Positions 1 to 5,765 of a stretch of 5,765 bases of DNA are shown here, piece after piece. Position 1 is the first letter of the stretch. Each line of letters opens with the position of its first letter. The position numbers were made by a program, and so were the translations under genes. The notes beneath the pieces are model-generated. The model had not been told where the DNA came from. It worked only from the letters and a program-made list of their open reading frames with translations, and searched no databases. Origin of the DNA: Desulfurococcales archaeon (GTDB taxonomy: Archaea > Thermoproteota > Thermoprotei_A > Sulfolobales > Desulfurococcaceae). The stretch covers positions 1 through 5,765 of the forward strand of contig JAMOPC010000491.1 in the NCBI GenBank assembly GCA_027064845.1, read 5' to 3'.

Positions 1-97
1 CTGGTTGAAGCTACTAGCAATATCGTATAAAAGGTTATCCTCCATTATTAATATGATTATTCTTGTAGTACAAAGCTGATAATACATTACTCGCTGA
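1..97. other. Left edge, no supported gene
   Basis: No gene can be supported here. All three forward frames contain stops, for example TAA at 28-30 and TGA at 95-97. The only hint of coding is a forward frame open from about 70 to 127 that reads YKADNTLLAEVETHSCRDPN. It runs up to the hsdR remnant and could be more degraded hsdR sequence. The N-terminal nuclease and the Walker A/DEAD half of HsdR are not recognisable, so the rest of the gene is either deleted or lies outside the window in another state. Confidence 0.4.
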
Positions 98-1637
98 GGT
101 AGAAACTCATTCCTGCAGGGATCCCAATTAGAGAAGGTGTTTCTAGAAGACCCAAAGAGAATAGACAAGGTTGCAGAGTATATAGCAAAGCATTTCCGAG
201 AGAATGTCGACGGTAGATTCAAGGCCATGGTTGTAACAACTAGTAGGAGAGCTTGTGTCTTATACAAGAGAGCCTTAGACAAGTACCTACCGCCAGAGTA
301 TAGTGAGGTCGTAATGACTTTCCAGAGCCAGGAGAAAGATGAGATTATAGAAGAGTATAAGAGAGAGCTAATGAAGAGATACCATGTAAGAGACCCTAAG
401 GAAGCTGTCCAGAAGATTATAGAAAAGTTCAGGACCGAGGAGAACCCCCGAATACTCATTTTTACAGATATGCTTCTAATAGGCTTTGATGCACCAATAC
501 CCCAGACAATGTATCTCGATAAGCCCTTGAAAGGACACAGACTCCTACAAGCTATTGCAAGAGTCAACAGACCCTACCATGGCGTCAAGGAATACGGACT
601 TGTCATAGATTTTTGTCATAGATTTCATAGGAATATTCGATGAGCTTGAAAAAGCATTCGCTATGTACGAGAGAAAAAGACCTTAAGGAAGCAGTATTCG
701 ACGTTGAAGACATTCTAGGAAGGTTTAGAACAATACTTCAACGATTACTACAGCCCATTGGTCCAAGACCCAGTATTAAAAGTAAAGAAGAATTATTTAA
801 ACACGTAAGAAGCAAGACAGAGAACCTAGCTAAGGACAAAGACCTAGAGAGAAAATTCACTGAGAACTACCGTGTACTTCGTAGATTATACAAGCTCATG
901 GCTTCAAAGCTTATAAGACAGGAACAAGAAGAGTACAGGTGGCTTTCTGATATATACACGTTCTACACGAAGAACTTTGTAGGTACTAGTCCTGAGGAAG
1001 AATTAGCAGAGAAGTACTATAAGAAGACAATTAAGGCTATAGGTCGTTCCCTCCTAGTCTTAGAGAGGGAGGCAGAGTTTTCTCCTATCACTATTGACCG
1101 TAAGTTCTTCGAAGAATTTATACGAAGTAGAGATATAAGTCAGAAAGAGAAAGCCTCGACTCTTATCATGTGTATATTCAGGTTTAGATTATACGCTCGT
1201 AACGACCCTGTCTATGTATCCGAGCCGATAAGATAGAGGCTCTCTTGGAAAAGTGGAGGAGGAAGCTAAAGACTAGTCTCAAACTCTGTGAGGAAGCTAA
1301 GAGGCTTTGGGAGCAATTATATGCCTAAAAAGAAGAACAAACAAAACTACAGTTTGGGCATAGAGAATACATTGTCTATAGAACACTAGTTGATGCAGGC
1401 TTTATGCAACTACATGCAATTCAAACTACGAGAAAACTCATAGAGAAAATAAAGGACAAGATCAACCTGCCTGGCTGGAAACATAATCCCAAACTAGTTC
1501 ATGACGCGGAGAGAACCATAGCGATAACTATTCTACGCGAGGGACGAAAAGCAAGTCTTTCAAAAGAAGAAGTAAAGAAACTCATTGATCAGCTAGTCGA
1601 GAGAGTGAAAAACATTGTCACAGATCAGCAGAAGTAA
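98..1637 (+). pseudogene. hsdR: Type I restriction enzyme R subunit remnant (3' half, multiply frameshifted)
   Basis: This is the C-terminal half of HsdR, the ATP-driven translocase and endonuclease subunit of type I restriction enzymes. The first frame (open from 98, in-frame GTG at 137) carries the second RecA-like domain: a motif-IV region (KAMVVTTSRRA), motif V (TDMLLIGFDAP) and motif VI (LLQAIARVNRPY). The reading then breaks four times. A 13-bp tandem duplication (600-625) shifts the frame. One extra A in the run at 674-678 shifts it again. A one-base loss between about 1219 and 1227 follows DPVYVSE and precedes ADKIEALLEKWRRKL. A TAA interrupts the frame at 1326-1328, after LWEQLYA. 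Undoing these gives continuous HsdR-like sequence through the helical C-terminal domain to the TAA at 1635-1637. The PD-(D/E)xK nuclease and the Walker A domain are missing, so this cannot encode a working restriction subunit. No intact hsdM or hsdS is in the window. The family call is strong; the 5' boundary is uncertain. Confidence 0.87.
600..625 (+). repeat. 13-bp perfect tandem duplication that frameshifts hsdR
   Basis: The unit TTGTCATAGATTT occurs twice, at 600-612 and 613-625, with no bases between. Thirteen is not a multiple of three, so the second copy moves the reading frame by one. With both copies the protein reads GLVIDFCHRFHRNIR and stops. With one copy removed it reads GLVIDFIGIFDELEKAF, which is the expected HsdR continuation after helicase motif VI. 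It is therefore a disrupting mutation, probably from replication slippage, and not a regulatory repeat. Confidence 0.93.
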
Positions 1638-2214
1638 GTGGAAAATACAGATAAAATATCATAAGCACACAAGACCCAAACTTGAAATCAGGCCCTGGGG
1701 AATATTAGTAGTTCTACCAGAAGGAGCTAATGAGGACTAAGCATATATGATTATAGAAAAACATAAGCAGTGGATCATGACAAAATACTCCAAACTCCTC
1801 AAAGCCATCGAGCGATCAAAAAACATCGAACTAGTTGAAAGAAGCGATACAGAATTCACAAACCTAGTGAAAAAACTCGTAGACAAAGCAACAAGGGAGA
1901 TCCTGGGAATAAATCCGTGCAAAGTAATTATAAGAAAGATGAAAACACGATGGACAAGCTGCAGCCCAAAAGGAACAATCACAATAAATGTCCTAGCAAA
2001 ATATCTACCAACTCATCTAATTTCATATATTATTTATCACGAGATCTGCCATATAATAGAGGCAAAACATAACAAAGAATTCAGGACATGTACTAAGAAA
2101 TACTATCCCAATTATAAGATACTAGAGAAAGAATTAATGCTATATGAAATAAAAATAGGCTTATATAGTTTATTCGATGCGAATAAAACAGCTACAACAT
2201 ATCTTATAACTTAA
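1615..2214 (+). pseudogene. YgjP/DUF45-type zinc metallopeptidase, interrupted by one stop codon
   Basis: This is a YgjP-like (DUF45/M48-type) metallopeptidase, a family often encoded next to type I restriction subunits. The frame opens after a TGA at 1606-1608 and has a TTG start candidate at 1615, which overlaps the end of hsdR by 23 bp. Its first 41 codons read like the family's N-terminal strand region (KWKIQIKYHKHTRPKLEIRP, then WGILVVLPEGANED). A TAA at 1738-1740 stops it. The same frame continues at once with AYMIIEKHKQWI, matching the family's conserved EKHKQWI-type helix. Counting from ATG 1747, the downstream part holds RWTSCS (68-73), the zinc motif HEICH (98-102) and a third ligand candidate, H108. 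About 198 codons remain besides the stop codons, near the family's usual length of a little over 200. The catalytic part alone could still be made as 155 residues from ATG 1747, but it would lack the N-terminal region. The biological role of the family is not settled. Confidence 0.83.
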
Positions 2215-2238
2215 ATTAAATATTAAACACTATGGTAA

Positions 2239-2249
2239 TTTTCTTTTTA
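2239..2249 (+). terminator. T-rich putative terminator after the restriction remnant
   Basis: TTTTCTTTTTA lies 25 bases after the stop of the metallopeptidase remnant. Archaeal transcription commonly ends at oligo-T runs without a hairpin. It lies between the decayed locus and the promoter region of the next gene, which fits a transcription boundary. Confidence 0.4.
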
Positions 2250-2278
2250 CTCAAAATAATGCATATATGATCCCATAA

Positions 2279-2289
2279 TTTTATATAAG
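2279..2289 (+). promoter_or_regulatory. Strong TATA-like element upstream of the ATPase gene
   Basis: TTTTATATAAG is close to the archaeal TATA-box consensus (TTTATATA). Initiation about 25 bases downstream would start the transcript near 2310 and leave a leader of about 60 bases before the ATPase start. It competes with the nearer A/T box at 2343-2349, and I cannot tell which is used. Confidence 0.4.
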
Positions 2290-2342
2290 CTTCGAACAAT
2301 AATTTAATACCTGACTATGAGAATATAATTTAGCATAATAAC

Positions 2343-2349
2343 TTTAAAA
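2343..2349 (+). promoter_or_regulatory. Proximal TATA-like box for a possibly leaderless transcript
   Basis: TTTAAAA is centred about 23 bases before the ATG at 2369. That is close to the spacing between TATA box and start codon seen for leaderless crenarchaeal mRNAs. The bases between this box and the ATG contain no Shine-Dalgarno-like purine run, which fits a leaderless first gene of an operon. Confidence 0.45.
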
Positions 2350-2368
2350 TTCATAACAAATTAAATAA

Positions 2369-3766
2369 ATGGGAAACATAATGGAATTTCTAAAAAGTAT
2401 CACAATAAAGAACTATAGAGGTATAAGAAATATTTCATTTAAACCAAAATCACTTAATATTATTATAGGTCCAAATAATACAGGTAAATCTGCCATCTTA
2501 GAATCAATAGGTTTATTGCTCTCGTCCCATAAGAGTTTTAGAGACTATAGTGATAGAAATATTCTTGAGTACTTATTAGAAGAAAAAGAATACAATCCTA
2601 AATATCTTATAAATATAAACAGCAAATATGCAGAAATTTCTGGTATCATAGGGAATAAAAAAGTAGTTTTAAACATAGAATATTATAATAAAGGATTACC
2701 TGAAGATATAAGAGAAAATATTATTCTTGAATACTTTGAAAAAATCGCAAAAAAGATCACTAAAGAATACATAAACGAAACCCAGATATTAGAATATAGA
2801 ACTTTAAAAAGAATTTTAGATCTATATATCAAACAACTAGCATCAGCGACCAACTTAAATATTGACATTGCAAAACAAGTAAAAGACGAAGTATTAAAGA
2901 TGTTGAAAAGGAAAAGGTTAAGAATCAAAGAAGCCGAAAACGCTGAAACTCAAATAAATGTTTTGACAAATAATATTAAAAAAAGAATGTTACAAGAACT
3001 GTATGATATACCTAAAATTGTTTTAACAATATATAGTGAAGAAAAAGATATCATAGGATTATATTTGTATTTAATGGAGTCTCTTTCAATTTTTGTACCA
3101 CTACCATTAGAAAGAATAAACAGGCTATCAGTATACTTTAAATACCATAAATACCTTCCTGAAGGAATTCATGAAATAGCATTAGAAAAAGAACAAATGA
3201 AATTTATTCCTCCGGTAATATTTAATTTTAGAAAAATTGCTAGGACATCATTTGTTGAGAACCTACATGATATTATTGTATCCAGAGGGAGAATAGATAA
3301 AGTTATTACATTGATTAAGGAACAAATACCTTACATAGAGGATATACGAAAGACCGATACAGGATTATTTATATTTACAACGCAATATTCAAAACCTGTC
3401 CCGCTCTCTTCAATGGGCGAAGGTTTTATATCACTTCTTAAGATAAGTTTTATTTTGTCACTGATTGACTATGGAATATTTGTATTGGAAGAACCAGAGG
3501 TCTTATTACATCCGAAATATATAGACTTAATAAGCGAAGAACTTATCTCTAAGATAAATGATTCACAATTTTTTATCTCAACACATAGTTTGGATCTTCT
3601 ACAATCAGTTCTAAACATAGCTGAAAAATACGGAAAGCTCGAAGAAATAGCCGTTATCAGGCTACATTACAGGGAAGATATAAATGATGTAGTTCATGAA
3701 GTATTAAGCGGTTATGAAGCAAAGGACGAAATTGATGAAATAGGGACTGATCTAAGGATAACATAG
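2369..3766 (+). CDS. OLD-family / AAA_15 ABC-type ATPase (AriA/GajA-like), probable defence ATPase
   Basis: This 465-residue SMC/Rad50-like ATPase belongs to the OLD/AAA_15 group, whose members sense or regulate in anti-phage systems such as Gabija and PARIS. All core motifs are visible: an N-terminal strand (LKSITIKNYRGIRNISF), Walker A GPNNTGKS (34-41), an ABC signature-like SSMGEG (347-352), Walker B with catalytic glutamate FVLEEPE (371-377), a D-loop-like LLHP (379-382) and the switch histidine STHS (404-407). Residues about 80-330 form a charged helical insertion that may include coiled coil and dimerisation segments. The protein ends soon after the ATPase core and has no fused TOPRIM nuclease. 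The next gene, 16 bases on, supplies a TOPRIM-like protein instead, so the two probably act as one complex. I kept the ATG at 2369; the ATG at 2381 would give MEFLKSITIKNY, which looks like a more typical N-terminus for the family, and is equally possible. There is no Shine-Dalgarno site. The gene is much richer in A+T than both flanks, suggesting transfer. The family call is firm; a defence role is inferred. Confidence 0.92.
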   Translation: MGNIMEFLKSITIKNYRGIRNISFKPKSLNIIIGPNNTGKSAILESIGLLLSSHKSFRDYSDRNILEYLLEEKEYNPKYLININSKYAEISGIIGNKKVVLNIEYYNKGLPEDIRENIILEYFEKIAKKITKEYINETQILEYRTLKRILDLYIKQLASATNLNIDIAKQVKDEVLKMLKRKRLRIKEAENAETQINVLTNNIKKRMLQELYDIPKIVLTIYSEEKDIIGLYLYLMESLSIFVPLPLERINRLSVYFKYHKYLPEGIHEIALEKEQMKFIPPVIFNFRKIARTSFVENLHDIIVSRGRIDKVITLIKEQIPYIEDIRKTDTGLFIFTTQYSKPVPLSSMGEGFISLLKISFILSLIDYGIFVLEEPEVLLHPKYIDLISEELISKINDSQFFISTHSLDLLQSVLNIAEKYGKLEEIAVIRLHYREDINDVVHEVLSGYEAKDEIDEIGTDLRIT

Positions 3767-3771
3767 CATTC

Positions 3772-3776
3772 GAGGG
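3772..3776 (+). promoter_or_regulatory. Shine-Dalgarno site of the TOPRIM-like gene
   Basis: GAGGG lies in the 16-base gap after the ATPase stop, followed by six T residues and then the ATG at 3783. It fixes this ATG as the start. It also shows that the gene is read as the second cistron of an operon, in contrast to the ATPase gene, which has no such site. Confidence 0.7.
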
Positions 3777-3782
3777 TTTTTT

Positions 3783-4514
3783 ATGAATGTTTTTATTCTC
3801 GAAGGGAAAAATGATGCAATATTTCTTATGCAATTACTAAATAAGCACTTTAAATTTGAAGATTCTCCGGTTTTCATTGATAAGGGAAATTATAGAAAAG
3901 GAATAAATAATTTAAGATGTATACTCTTAAACAAAAGTAAATACAATTTCTATAAAACTAACTATGGTTTTATTATATATGGTGATAATGGAAAACAAAA
4001 TGTTGTTCAAAAAGTTTTACCAAGGCTTGTACAAGATACGTTTGGGAAAATAAGTGAAGAGTTAAAGTTTCTCATTATTCTTGATCAAAACGGAGAATCT
4101 AAGAAAGATATCATGACAAAAATACGTAATAATGTAATTAAAAAATTAGTAAATATTCCTTATGCGAATCTCGAAGAATCTGAAGATAATATACTATATA
4201 TTTACTCCGAAAAAGATCCTCAATATAGAATAATAGTTCAATTATTGTTTCTTGTTCCCATGAGTTTAGAAGCCCAGCTTCGGAAAAAATGTTTAGAGAA
4301 ACTCAAAAAAGAAGTAAGTAGATGTCAAAAAGATAAATTGTTGCAAAAAGAACCTCATGAAGCATTAGATGAACTTGCTCAATTAATGGGAATAAATATG
4401 GACGAATTAATTAGAAAAAGTGTTATTGAGGGCTGGTTTAATAATGAGACATGGTATATAACCCTATTAGAAAAAATATCGCAAATCTGTAATTTTACGA
4501 AAATTAGTAATTAG
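3783..4514 (+). CDS. TOPRIM-like protein paired with the OLD-type ATPase (candidate effector, AriB-like in role)
   Basis: This is a 243-residue soluble protein. Its N-terminal half resembles a TOPRIM fold: a strand ending in the metal-binding glutamate with EGKND (E7, G8, D11), a middle motif with YGDNGKQNVV (66-75) and a hydrophobic strand LKFLIILDQNGE (94-105). Family members carry DxD at that last point, whereas here it reads D101-Q-N103, so the second acidic residue is replaced. DUF3226 and DUF4435 families have the same strand order, and I cannot decide between them by eye. The C-terminal half is helical and charged, ending in a tryptophan-containing segment (EGWFNNETWYITLLEKI). It follows the ATPase gene by 16 bases with its own Shine-Dalgarno site and shares its very low G+C, so the pair appears to have been acquired together. 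By analogy with OLD nucleases, whose ATPase and TOPRIM domains are normally fused, and with PARIS, where they are separate, it is probably the nuclease or effector. That activity is inferred, and the altered motif makes it less certain. Confidence 0.75.
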   Translation: MNVFILEGKNDAIFLMQLLNKHFKFEDSPVFIDKGNYRKGINNLRCILLNKSKYNFYKTNYGFIIYGDNGKQNVVQKVLPRLVQDTFGKISEELKFLIILDQNGESKKDIMTKIRNNVIKKLVNIPYANLEESEDNILYIYSEKDPQYRIIVQLLFLVPMSLEAQLRKKCLEKLKKEVSRCQKDKLLQKEPHEALDELAQLMGINMDELIRKSVIEGWFNNETWYITLLEKISQICNFTKISN

Positions 4515-4527
4515 CTAATCATTAAAA

Positions 4528-4542
4528 TTTGTTATTTTTATC
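4528..4542 (+). terminator. T-rich terminator after the two-gene cassette
   Basis: TTTGTTATTTTTATC begins 13 bases after the stop of the TOPRIM-like gene. The perfect 10-bp palindrome ATTAGCTAAT (4510-4519) spans the stop codon just upstream. A T run soon after a convergent gene end fits an archaeal terminator. No comparable T run on the - strand was found for the opposing transporter operon. Confidence 0.45.
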
Positions 4543-4704
4543 ATATTGTATGGTTGTTAGGTAGCTATAACGATTAATACCATTAACTGTTAACACTTTT
4601 ATATCAACATTTTATAAAGGATCCTTTGATTAATTATAAGCTTGTTTTACTAAAGTGCTATATTGTTTTATTGTAAAGCAATTTGTCTTTATACGCCTTG
4701 TAAG

Positions 4705-5457
4705 TCAGTCTAACAATAGGTGCCATTTTTTGAGTATTTTGGTTTCTATTTTGTCTATTATTTTTTGGAATATTAGTGTTAGGGTTCCTATTGTTATTAT
4801 TAGTGCTATTACTTGGTCTACTCTTAATGTTGAATAGGCATAGAGCATTAGTGCTCCTAGGCCGTTGCTTAGTGCTAGGTATTCGGTTACGAATCCTAGT
4901 CTCCAGCTGTGTCCGGCTTCGTATCTTAGTATGGTTGCTATGTGGGTTATTGAGAGGGGTAGTATTACTTTAAAGTAGAGTTTCCTGCCCCTAAGGCCGT
5001 GTAGGATGGTTAGTTCTAGTAGTCTCTTATCGATGTACTTGTATGAGCTGATTAGGGCATAGATTAGTGGGAACGATGTACAGATTATGATTCCTATTAT
5101 GACTAGCCAATCGTTTAGGCCTATCCAGATCATTAGGAGGGGTATGAAGGCGAAGCTTGGGATGACTACTATGAATGCTACCAGTGGATAGACTATGTCT
5201 CGGACTACACGTGAGTATAGGAATAGTGATCCGAGGAGAAACCCTATTAGGACTCCTAGGATGAAGCCTGTAGTGACTCTTGCTAGTGTTACTAGGAGGT
5301 TCCATACCAGGTTCTTGTGGAGGATTAGGTCTACGAATCCGAGGAGGACCATGTAGGGGTCTGGGAACAAATACCTGGGAGCAGTTAGGGATAAGAGATA
5401 CCAAAAGGTGAGGAGGACAGTTAGGGATAGGAGTGTGTGGAGGATTTTAGTCTTCAT
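4705..5457 (-). CDS. ABC transporter permease, SsuC/TauC (BPD_transp_1) type
   Basis: This 250-residue membrane subunit belongs to an ABC importer of the nitrate/sulfonate/taurine or thiamine-precursor class. About six membrane segments are visible: roughly 8-26, 55-81, 88-113, 116-137, 168-180 with adjoining residues, and 212-231. After the first comes PRYLFPDPYMVL, matching the periplasmic loop (p..LPsP..v) seen in SsuC relatives. The cytoplasmic EAA loop that docks the ATPase is clear: E148, G154, then VILP ending at P167. TEYLALSNGLGALMLYA (191-207) matches the family's late E...GLG motif. Length is normal for the family. Its ATG overlaps the TGA of the upstream binding-protein gene by four bases (ATGA), implying translational coupling in one operon. 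No ATP-binding subunit lies downstream, so it must be encoded elsewhere, perhaps upstream beyond the window. The substrate cannot be told from the sequence. It converges on the defence cassette. Confidence 0.94.
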   Translation of the reverse strand: MKTKILHTLLSLTVLLTFWYLLSLTAPRYLFPDPYMVLLGFVDLILHKNLVWNLLVTLARVTTGFILGVLIGFLLGSLFLYSRVVRDIVYPLVAFIVVIPSFAFIPLLMIWIGLNDWLVIIGIIICTSFPLIYALISSYKYIDKRLLELTILHGLRGRKLYFKVILPLSITHIATILRYEAGHSWRLGFVTEYLALSNGLGALMLYAYSTLRVDQVIALIITIGTLTLIFQKIIDKIETKILKKWHLLLD

Positions 5458-5765
5458 CCCTTTATCCCTAGATCACTGAGTATCTCGGTATAGATGAATT
5501 CATCAAGGTTGATTTCGTGATCAATTGCTCCATACCTTTGTAGGAGCTCTGAATACTCCTCTAAGGCTGCCTTGTTGATCTTGAGCGTATAGTCGAGGTA
5601 TTTCATCGACTCCTCCATAATATCGCTTGAGGTTGCTAAGTGCTTAGCGACTATTACTGCTGCTTCGTGTGGATGAGACTTTATGAACTCTACGGCTTTA
5701 TTGATAGCGTATAGGAACTTAGCCACTATCTCTGGGTGCTTTCTCAATAGTTTATCGGTTGCGAA
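5454..5765 (-). CDS. ABC transporter substrate-binding protein, NMT1/SsuA-like (C-terminal part, cut by the window edge)
   Basis: These are the last 103 residues of a periplasmic-type binding protein (in archaea, usually membrane-anchored outside the cell). The frame runs off the right edge. The first visible residues, FATDKLLRKHPEIVAKFLYA, followed by INKAVEFIKSHPHEAAVIVA, match the NMT1/SsuA/TauA pattern (a 'hPeiv..fl.A...A..yi..np.eAa' stretch near the C-terminus). The internal TTG at 5747 is not the start, because the family signature continues upstream of it. The TGA at 5454-5456 overlaps the permease ATG, placing both in one operon with the binding protein first. The substrate is unknown. 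The signal peptide or lipobox would lie outside the window. Confidence 0.86.
   Translation of the reverse strand, partial: FATDKLLRKHPEIVAKFLYAINKAVEFIKSHPHEAAVIVAKHLATSSDIMEESMKYLDYTLKINKAALEEYSELLQRYGAIDHEINLDEFIYTEILSDLGIKG

Noticed and set aside
137..643. Open frame from GTG 137 as a complete 168-residue helicase-like gene
   Set aside because: It starts inside the second RecA-like domain of HsdR and ends in an out-of-frame tail created by the 13-bp duplication. It is a fragment, not a gene.
600..690. Programmed frameshifting in hsdR at the repeat or the A run
   Set aside because: The 13-bp duplication needs whole-copy removal, and two further defects (a one-base loss and a TAA) plus the missing N-terminal half point to decay.
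640..1236. Open frame from ATG 640 as an independent gene
   Set aside because: Its first residues (MSLKKHSLCTRE) are out of frame with the HsdR continuation DELEKAFAMYER. The rest is HsdR C-terminal sequence.
1404..1637. Open frame from ATG 1404 as a small independent protein
   Set aside because: The frame is open upstream past the TAA at 1326-1328 and is the HsdR C-terminus. The ATG is internal.
1737..2928. Minus-strand open frames at 1737-1982 and 2683-2928
   Set aside because: They lie wholly opposite better-supported + strand genes, give phenylalanine/serine-rich translations without motifs, and have no start signals.
4594..4615. TATA-like ACTTTTATATC in the convergent spacer
   Set aside because: No supported + strand gene follows it, and the spacer is between two gene ends.
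4616..4627. Perfect 12-bp palindrome AAAGGATCCTTT between the convergent genes
   Set aside because: It is short, without a loop or neighbouring T run, and not placed at a promoter. Chance in A/T-rich spacer is a sufficient explanation.
4655..5404. Open frames at 4655-4837 (+), 4776-4973 (+) and 5027-5404 (-)
   Set aside because: They are shadows of the permease gene, with low-complexity leucine/valine- or proline/serine-rich translations.

Overview
The window looks like chromosome from an archaeon, most likely a hyperthermophilic crenarchaeon of the Desulfurococcales kind. This is an inference from heavy AGA/AGG arginine and ATA isoleucine codon use, archaeal TATA-type promoters, a first gene without a Shine-Dalgarno site followed by a second gene that has one, and the protein types present. 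No rRNA, tRNA, CRISPR array or insertion sequence was seen.

Left part (about 1-2214, + strand): the decayed end of a type I restriction locus. The 3' half of hsdR can be read through three frames and one in-frame stop. The breaks are a 13-bp tandem duplication, a one-base gain in an A run, a one-base loss and a TAA. The nuclease and first helicase domain are absent. Overlapping the 3' end of hsdR is a YgjP/DUF45-type zinc metallopeptidase gene, a usual companion of type I restriction subunits. It is broken by a single TAA that separates its N-terminal region from its HExxH domain.

Middle part (about 2280-4545, + strand): a very AT-rich, intact two-gene cassette. The first gene encodes an OLD/AAA_15-type ABC ATPase with all core motifs. 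Sixteen bases later, behind its own Shine-Dalgarno site, comes a small protein with a TOPRIM-like N-terminal half. Together they look like an OLD nuclease split into two polypeptides, the arrangement of PARIS (AriA/AriB)-type defence rather than the fused GajA form. This is the most interesting item: a likely uncharacterised archaeal defence pair beside a dead restriction system.

Right part (4705-5765, - strand): the end of an ABC importer operon of the SsuA/SsuC (NMT1/TauA-like) type, at higher G+C. It holds a permease and the C-terminus of a substrate-binding protein, joined by an ATGA overlap. The ATPase subunit is not in the window. This operon converges on the defence cassette and appears to be ordinary host chromosome.
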